Shown: positions 57,489-64,000 of the stretch, piece by piece
Layout of the letters: every line of letters begins with the position of its first letter
How positions within the stretch are numbered: position 1 is the stretch's first letter
Assembly: GCF_041146795.1 (NCBI RefSeq)
Contig: NC_135186.1
Span: forward strand, 36,282,867-36,346,866
Source of the DNA: Maylandia zebra
Lineage: Eukaryota > Chordata > Actinopteri > Cichliformes > Cichlidae
Direction of reading: 5' to 3'
Length of the DNA: 64,000 bases
The notes under the pieces: model-generated
Told to the model about the DNA's origin: nothing
What the model saw: the letters and a program-made list of their open reading frames with translations, nothing else
The model's database searches: none
Program-made: the position numbers and the translations under genes

Positions 57489-60400
57489 TCGATATTACAA
57501 TATTTCTGAGACTGTAATAGCTCGTTTTTAAGCCTCCCAGTTATCAGTATTGTGATCACACTATTGCTTTAATATTATTGAGACTACACAACACATTCAT
57601 CCCTGACCTCCACATATCCAGCTGAACAGGATTACTATACTCTGTGTAGATTTACACATTCTTTCGTGGAACATTGAAATAACTGTGTTGTGTAGTTTTT
57701 TAACATATCTCCTGGATCATTACTAACTGTATGTTTAGTTTTACTTGTAGAGTTGTTGGTAAGACCAGACAAGGAGTTCAAACAATTTCATTTTATGGTT
57801 CCCAAAACAAAACAAGCCGAAAAACAATGAAAATAATGACATAAACCTTTAAAAACAACTGTAAGAGTGAACGGTAAGAGTGTGCATATTATCCAGCAGA
57901 GGGCACCATTATATCAAAAAATCGTTCAAATGTGACTTAAAGCTTTATTAAATGAAGCACGTCTATTAAAGTATAGTTACTACTTTTGGTGGTGGCTGTA
58001 AATGCTGCACTTGAAGCACAGTCCTTACCAGTTAGAGCATTTTAAAGATGTCGAGGTGAAATATTGAGGACAATTTTTTCAAACTTGCTAAATGTGTCAT
58101 TTATAGAAGAGAAATAACAGCTTTTGAAAAATTGAACGTTGATCTGAATTCTGAGAAAGCTGGAAAGAGTTAGCTGGAAAATGAACAGTGCAACAGATTT
58201 CACAGAATCTGGTGAAAAAAAACAAACTAAATTCATTGTGGTTGGAATCTGTTTTAATCAAGATTTTCATGGATTCGTGCACATTCTCCACTTCCTGGTA
58301 TCAAACAACAAACATTTTACAGTGCTCAGGATGACTTCATTTACATGCAACAAGTTTGACTTTTTCCTTTAAAACAAAAACAAAATGCTTCAAATTCATA
58401 TTTTGAATGATCACTTTCCCCCCTGTAAACCTCTCTGAAATAAAAAGCTTATATTTAGATATGATAAAAACAACTGAGTCACTGACTCAAAGCAAATAAC
58501 TATAAAATATGATACAAAATAAGCAGCCCGAGCATCCTCAGGTCATGGTGTTGCTCACAGTCCCATCACAGAGGGAAGCACAGCAGCACCCGTGGATGGA
58601 AGGAGAGTGCATTCAGTCCACTCAGACGGACTATCTCATGTCCGAATCCGGGACTTTCCAGTTCAGCTGGAAGCCTTTGTCGTAGACTTCGTAGAGCACT
58701 TTCGTCACGTAATGATTCCCTCCTTCCTGATACAGCTCCAGGTACTTCCTGTAAAGCTTCAGGGCCGTGCATGAGTCCTCCGTGCTGTCGTGGGTTTCTC
58801 CCTGGATGTTGAGGCCTGTGGACATGAAAAAAAGGTCAGGAATGATTAAAATGAAAGTGTTCAGCTTCAGATTACAGTGTGGATATGAGGAATTGACACG
58901 TACGCTTTAGTGCATGAACTCAAAAAAGCCTCTAAATACTTTGTTGTTCAGATTTAATTCCAAGATGAGTTTGATGACAACTAAAACATCATGAACTATA
59001 CTGACTTCGGTAACATGAGCGGATTATCCAGTTTACATATTTGGATCCTAATCCCTCTCGCTGTAATAATGTGATTTAATTCGATTACAGACTCATATTT
59101 GGATTATTTGGATTTGATTTTGTTTTTTTTGTTTCTACTAACTTACCAAGAAAATACCAAGCAAGGAATTTCAGAGAAATCATCCTCTTGTAGGGCAATC
59201 GGAAGAGGTGCACAGTGTCGATAACTTGATCTTTGGGAACCTTAAGAAACAGAAAATAAAAAACATTAAAATCAAAGCACATCTATAAAAAAAAATCACA
59301 TCTTTAAACGATATGAACTAATTTGAAATTTAAAACTGATGAAATAACGTACCACTAAATTAATGACACGAAAGTCATTCTGCCGGCCGTGGCCGACGAA
59401 GCGAACTCCTGCATTGATGAGGAAGCGTAGCTTCAGGTAGGTCGACTTCAGCGTGGTCACGTCCTTAGAGGATACTGTGGCATCCAGGTCTCCAGGTTCG
59501 ATTCCAGAGTATTTTGTCAAATAGTCGACCACCTGGAAGAACAAATTGACAAGTTAGCGGGTGGATCCTTGAAACATTATATATTCATTCTTTCAGGTCA
59601 TCGTGGTCTTTTCTCTCTGCAGCTTCTCACCTGCTCCTGAGTGGAGATGTAATCATCGATGAAGGGGACCCCCTCGTTGGGCCCCTGACCCCTCACACAG
59701 GTGATCCTGGCCACAGACATCTGACTGGGCGTGATGGTCGATTTGGTGCCGTCGCTATGCAGCACTGCTTCCTCCTGCAAACGCACACATTCAGGGGTCA
59801 AATTTGTTTTAAATACTTGAGTCAGATTAGCTGAACTACTGAAAATATGTACTAGGAATATTTAAAATTGTTTTTGATCCTATATTATAATAAATGATGG
59901 TATCATAGCCAGACTTACCTCACTGAGCTTTACAAACTCAGCGTCCAGCCCCACCAGGTCACCAGCCTGCGGCATCTCACTGACTGTGAGTGGGATGAAA
60001 GTGGCGTCTGTCTTGCTCTGCTTCTCAGTCCGATATAAGTCGGATTTGACTTCAGACTGATTGTGCTGACACTCACTGCGGAGGTCGTATTTGGTGTGGT
60101 AGTTTCTCTTGGCGTAACACAGGATGGCTGGCACTTTCCAGCTCACATCAAACTGTGCAGCCTCAGTCTGAAAACAAAAGGAGAAACATTTTTAAATGAC
60201 TGCACACATTAAAGTTAGCATGAATAAACAAGCAGGAATCTTATCTAGGATCCTTACCTGCTCAATCGGCTCAATGAGGAAGTCATTGAAGAGGTACCAC
60301 TGCTGGCGAGAGACTCCCTGAAATAATAAAATCATTTTGAATGTTAAAAATGAAACTTTTTGTAGTCAGCAGATGTCAAACTTTTCTTATCTAAGCGTCG

Positions 60401-61899
60401 CTCACCTCTTTTCTTTGATGGTAGGTCTCACCCACTTTGATGTGTGCGACCAGATTACCACCCGCGCCAGCGTCCAGGATGTGCGGCACCGTCGCCACCA
60501 AGTCATACAGAGAAGCTCCCTCCGCCTGTTCAGCAGCACTTAACTAGTAACAGAAAGTGCAAATAATTGTAAGATAAACTTTTTCATTTCACAAAATTCA
60601 TGTGTTACAGAAACAAAAACACTAAAACCAACCTATAGTTCAATATCTACAGATTAGTGTAATAATGTTTTAAAAATATTGCTCCTGGAAATATGGTTTT
60701 AATCTTGAAGTGAAATTTTAACTTGGTGATGAAAAGTTACTCAGTTATTTCTTCAAGTGCAAAGATCAGCTGAAAATCTAAAGTCCTCACCTCCTCGCCC
60801 TCAGGCCAGCTGCTGATCTCCAGTCTCTGACTTTTGCTGAGGGACATCTTGAGAGTGGCGGGGATCCACACGTGACGCTGATCCTGATCTGTCTTCTGCA
60901 TGGATTTGTTGAAGGTGTACTATAAAAACAGAAACATGGGCAATCATGTAAATAATGAACAGATAAATCATTACTTTCTTTTAACTGTATTTAAACACAG
61001 TGAATCAGTGGCTTACCTCGGCCTGAACCTTCCAGAATTCGGCCTCTTTGCTGCTGTTCACCTCACAGTTTATCACCAAAACATCTGGGAGACGTCGAAT
61101 GTTGCGTGTCTGCACCTACAGTGTAACACAAAGAAATGATTACCCTGCACAACAGGTAACAATCAACCATAAATGAATTGTCATTATGAGTGAATGAAAG
61201 CTGTAACTCACTGTGGGCTGATACTTGTCACAGTTTCCACACCATGTGTGAGATCTCTGCTGCAGGCAGATGCTTTTCTTCAGGATCTCAGCAAAGTCGT
61301 GCTCCTTTATTCTTTCTCCTGAAGTGTCAAAGTACAATGAATATCAGTGTATACATCAAATCAAGCAGATATTTCCCTCTGCTCATTCAAAAACTAAATT
61401 AATTCAAACCATTATGTAATCATTAATAGTTCAAGTTTCAAAGACAGAGTAATTCACAGTCACAGATATCCATGCTCTCAGTGCTCTCAGACTCACCTTG
61501 AGAGTCAGGGTAATGCATGTTGAACAGCAACATGAGGGAGGAGTAGACTGTTTCTATGCCACAGAGACACGGGCTGCGGTTCTCAACTTCAGAACAAAAC
61601 AGCTCTCTAATGACAGAGTCGCCAGGGGAGCCCAGAGAACTGCAACACAAACACAAATCACAGTTTCAGAAACCAGAAGGAAAACTCTGCATTTATAAAC
61701 AAACATAATGATAAGACTGGGACAGTGTCCAGTAAGAATGCAGGTCAACAACAATGTGTTTTACCTACTCCTGGTCGTCCTGTAGGCCCGTGGATCCTCC
61801 TGCTCCTGTGTCTCCTGGAAGAGCTGGTAGAGGATGAAGTGATTCCATCTCTGGATTAAGCGACCTAGCTCGACTGTTCCTGTCGTCTCCTCATAGTTT
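57489..61899. repeat. Segmental duplication copy B
   Basis: Counterpart of 31708-37298 without the MITE and the LTR/SINE insert. Homology ends at 61899 within PAN2 exon 4, where B simply continues with the rest of the exon, so the break is in copy A. Confidence 0.9.
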
Positions 61900-62712
61900 G
61901 AGAGGATCAGGCCCATCTCTTTGGCTTCAGGGACGTTTCGAAGTGCTCTGAGGAAGTTGCTGGCCTTAAGGAAGAAGACATTAGAGGTTACTTTGGGCAG
62001 TCACAACAAAATGAGATTTCAAAGTAAGAGCCTTGCAATTCCCAACAGATTGAAAACAAAGAAAGAAAGAAACTTACCTGACATGGATCTCCTTGTGACA
62101 AATCCAACATGTGGAAGAGGAAGCCGAGTTCACAAGCCAAACAAAACTCCTTGTGGCACAAATGATTCTGAACAAGGCAGCGAACTGGCTCCAGGAAGTA
62201 TAACACCTAAGATGCAAACATAAAAGACCCATGGAACATTTGACAAATTGTCTCATATTAAAAATTAAATGTACACATTGTGAATCTTCAGCTTCTTACC
62301 TGGATCATGCAGTTACAGTAGGCGTTGGGAATCTGCGGCTCCAGGCCAGCAAACAACGTCCTGTTGTAATGTTTGAAGTCAAAATCTTCCCGTCCACGTT
62401 TAGAGTATTTAATTGTCACCTGAAGCACAACAAACACATCTTCGTCACATGTTTGGGAAATCAAAGCTTGTAGCAACACTCTAGAAATTGTTACATGTCA
62501 TATTTAACTGTATCTCTATGAACACCAGGGTGAAACGTAGCAAGTCCAACCTTTCTGTACTTTTCGGGAACAGTGTGAAGGAGCGGCTCTTCATCACTCT
62601 CTGTTAGAGATTCAGGGATGTGGTTGTAATAACCAGGTGACTCTTCTTTATTTGGCACCGTCTTCCGCCCCCCGACGCTCCTGCTGCGCCTCCTCCTTCT
62701 GACAGGAACTGC
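58631..62712 (-). CDS. pan2: PAN2 poly(A) nuclease catalytic subunit, copy B (C-terminal 712 residues)
   Basis: Fifteen exons (high to low): 62551-62712, 62300-62419, 62078-62206, 61765-61964, 61497-61639, 61212-61318, 61017-61115, 60791-60919, 60406-60543, 60258-60317, 59919-60167, 59631-59774, 59353-59532, 59147-59240, 58631-58815 (TAG at 58631-58633). They total 2139 bp, 713 codons, with canonical splice sites. The product starts in the linker before the pseudo-UCH domain (NAYCNCMIQ, where active USPs have their catalytic Cys; Cys pairs [12 protein letters not shown] and WCGNCDKY) and ends with the DEDD exonuclease: LDAEF, QNDFRV and HDSTEDS hold the four acidic residues. PAN2-PAN3 trims mRNA poly(A) tails in the cytoplasm. 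The N-terminal WD40 exons would lie beyond 64000, but a 623-bp tandem array starts inside the first visible exon, so completeness is unknown. Confidence 0.9.
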
Positions 62713-64000
62713 CTACAGAACAAGCATGAATGATGCCTGAGTGGACACACGCAACTCACAAGTTCCTGGCTCTGTCAGCTCCTCTGCAGAGGGTTTCCCT
62801 AAGAAGGTGGACCTAGCAGGGTCACCGGGGGACGGGGAGCTGTGCCTCACGGCCCTCACTTCGCCGGAGAAACCCTCATGCAGAGTTCAGAAACTTGTGT
62901 GTTGAGTATGTCGCTGTGAGCCTCCACCATTTAACTAGTGGGTGAAGCCTGAACTGTCTAGAGACAGACCAGACCAGCTGCACAACACAGACACTTCAAA
63001 CCTGAGGACAAATCTGAGAGAACAGAAAAAGGAAAGGAAACTTAGCTTAGAACCATGCAGCGCTACAGGAGACGGCAGCACTGCAGAGGTGAGGACCGGC
63101 ACCTGTTTGAAAGAGACAAATGCACGCAAACACACACAACAACGAACGGGAAACAAACACAGAGAGAGGACAAAGTGGTTATACAGAACTTGAGGACATT
63201 ATCTACATGTAATTATCTACATAATTATAAATTTGTTGTGTTTTCTTTAACAATGTCAGAAGGAGAGAGGCACTGAGGCACCGTCTTCCGCCCCCCGACG
63301 CTCCTGCTGCGCCTCCTCCTTCTGACAGGAACTGCCTACAGAACAAGCATGAATGATGCCTGAGTGGACACACGCAACTCACAAGTTCCTGGCTCTGTCA
63401 GCTCCTCTGCAGAGGGTTTCCCTAAGAAGGTGGACCTAGCAGGGTCACCGGGGGACGGGGAGCTGTGCCTCACGGCCCTCACTTCGTCGGAGAAACCCTC
63501 ATGCAGAGTTCAGAAACTTGTGTGTTGAGTATGTCGCTGTGAGCCTCCACCATTTAACTAGTGGGTGAAGCCTGAACTGTCTAGAGACAGACCAGACCAG
63601 CTGCACAACACAGACACTTCAAACCTGAGGACAAATCTGAGAGAACAGAAAAAGGAAAGGAAACTTAGCTTAGAACCATGCAGCGCTACAGGAGACGGCA
63701 GCACTGCAGAGGTGAGGACCGGCACCTGTTTGAAAGAGACAAATGCACGCAAACACACACAACAACGAACGGGAAACAAACACAGAGAGAGGACAAAGTG
63801 GTTATACAGAACTTGAGGACATTATCTACATGTAATTATCTACATAATTACAAATTTGTTGTGTTTTCTTTAACAATGTCAGAAGGAGAGAGGCACTGAG
63901 GCACCGTCTTCCGCCCCCCGACGCTCCTGCTGCGCCTCCTCCTTCTGACAGGAACTGTCTACAGAACAAGCATGAATGATGCCTGAGTGGACACACACAA
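62654..64000. repeat. 623-bp tandem repeat, two full copies and a partial third
   Basis: GGCACCGTCTTCCG begins units at 62654, 63277 and 63900. Units are nearly identical (single changes such as 62862 C/63485 T were noticed). Each contains the first 59 bp (5' end) of the PAN2-B exon 62551-62712 with its acceptor, then intron sequence. The array leaves the window at 64000. Frames of 73 to 83 codons repeated in each unit are not recognised as genes. Confidence 0.92.

Overview
The window is vertebrate nuclear DNA from a teleost fish, probably a percomorph and possibly a cichlid. The organism call is inference from gene content: a subfamily-F-like adhesion GPCR, PAN2, a KRAB-less C2H2 zinc-finger gene with the usual teleost first exon, and fish-type LINE, SINE, hAT and Penelope repeats. 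All host genes are spliced. I saw no rRNA or tRNA gene and no prokaryotic feature.

Layout. (1) 1-2.5 kb: two converging, 5'-truncated non-LTR retrotransposons. (2) 2.76-29.07 kb, + strand: the 3' part of an adhesion GPCR gene (SEA-like, Ig-like, GAIN/GPS, 7TM, tail). A 12.1-kb retroviral element on the minus strand (8933-21035) sits inside its 7TM exon with a 4-bp target duplication and LTRs that look identical. A complete Ty3/gypsy element (21549-28370) sits in a downstream intron. The retroviral element has PBS and PPT but no recognisable pol; it carries a piece of an EEA1-like host coiled-coil gene and a LINE fragment. The gypsy element shows a gag-pol overlap with a canonical -1 slippery heptamer, and a 267-bp SINE-like repeat splits its integrase end. 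(3) 30-31.6 kb: hAT debris. (4) 31.7-37.3 kb: segmental copy A carrying the 3' two-thirds of a PAN2 gene (minus), broken inside an exon, next to a small Cys-rich gene with a promoter motif. (5) 38-43 kb: repeat-rich spacer. (6) 43.26-51.27 kb, + strand: a C2H2 zinc-finger gene whose second exon lies in three nearly identical 1309-bp tandem units, all with symmetric phase, plus two solo LTRs in its introns. (7) 53.68-56.0 kb: a third PAN2 exon fragment on the opposite strand and a Penelope-like element with a 17-bp target duplication. (8) 57.5-62.7 kb: segmental copy B with 15 intact PAN2 exons (minus). (9) 62.65-64.0 kb: a 623-bp tandem array that begins inside the first visible PAN2-B exon and runs off the window.

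How it fits together. The locus is a young patchwork of transposition and local duplication. Insertions present in PAN2 copy A and missing from copy B date them after the duplication. The LTR pairs (no visible difference, and two differences in 839 bp) date the GPCR disruptions as recent. Exon boundaries were read by eye from splice sites and checked by reading-frame arithmetic; no alignment or database search was run.
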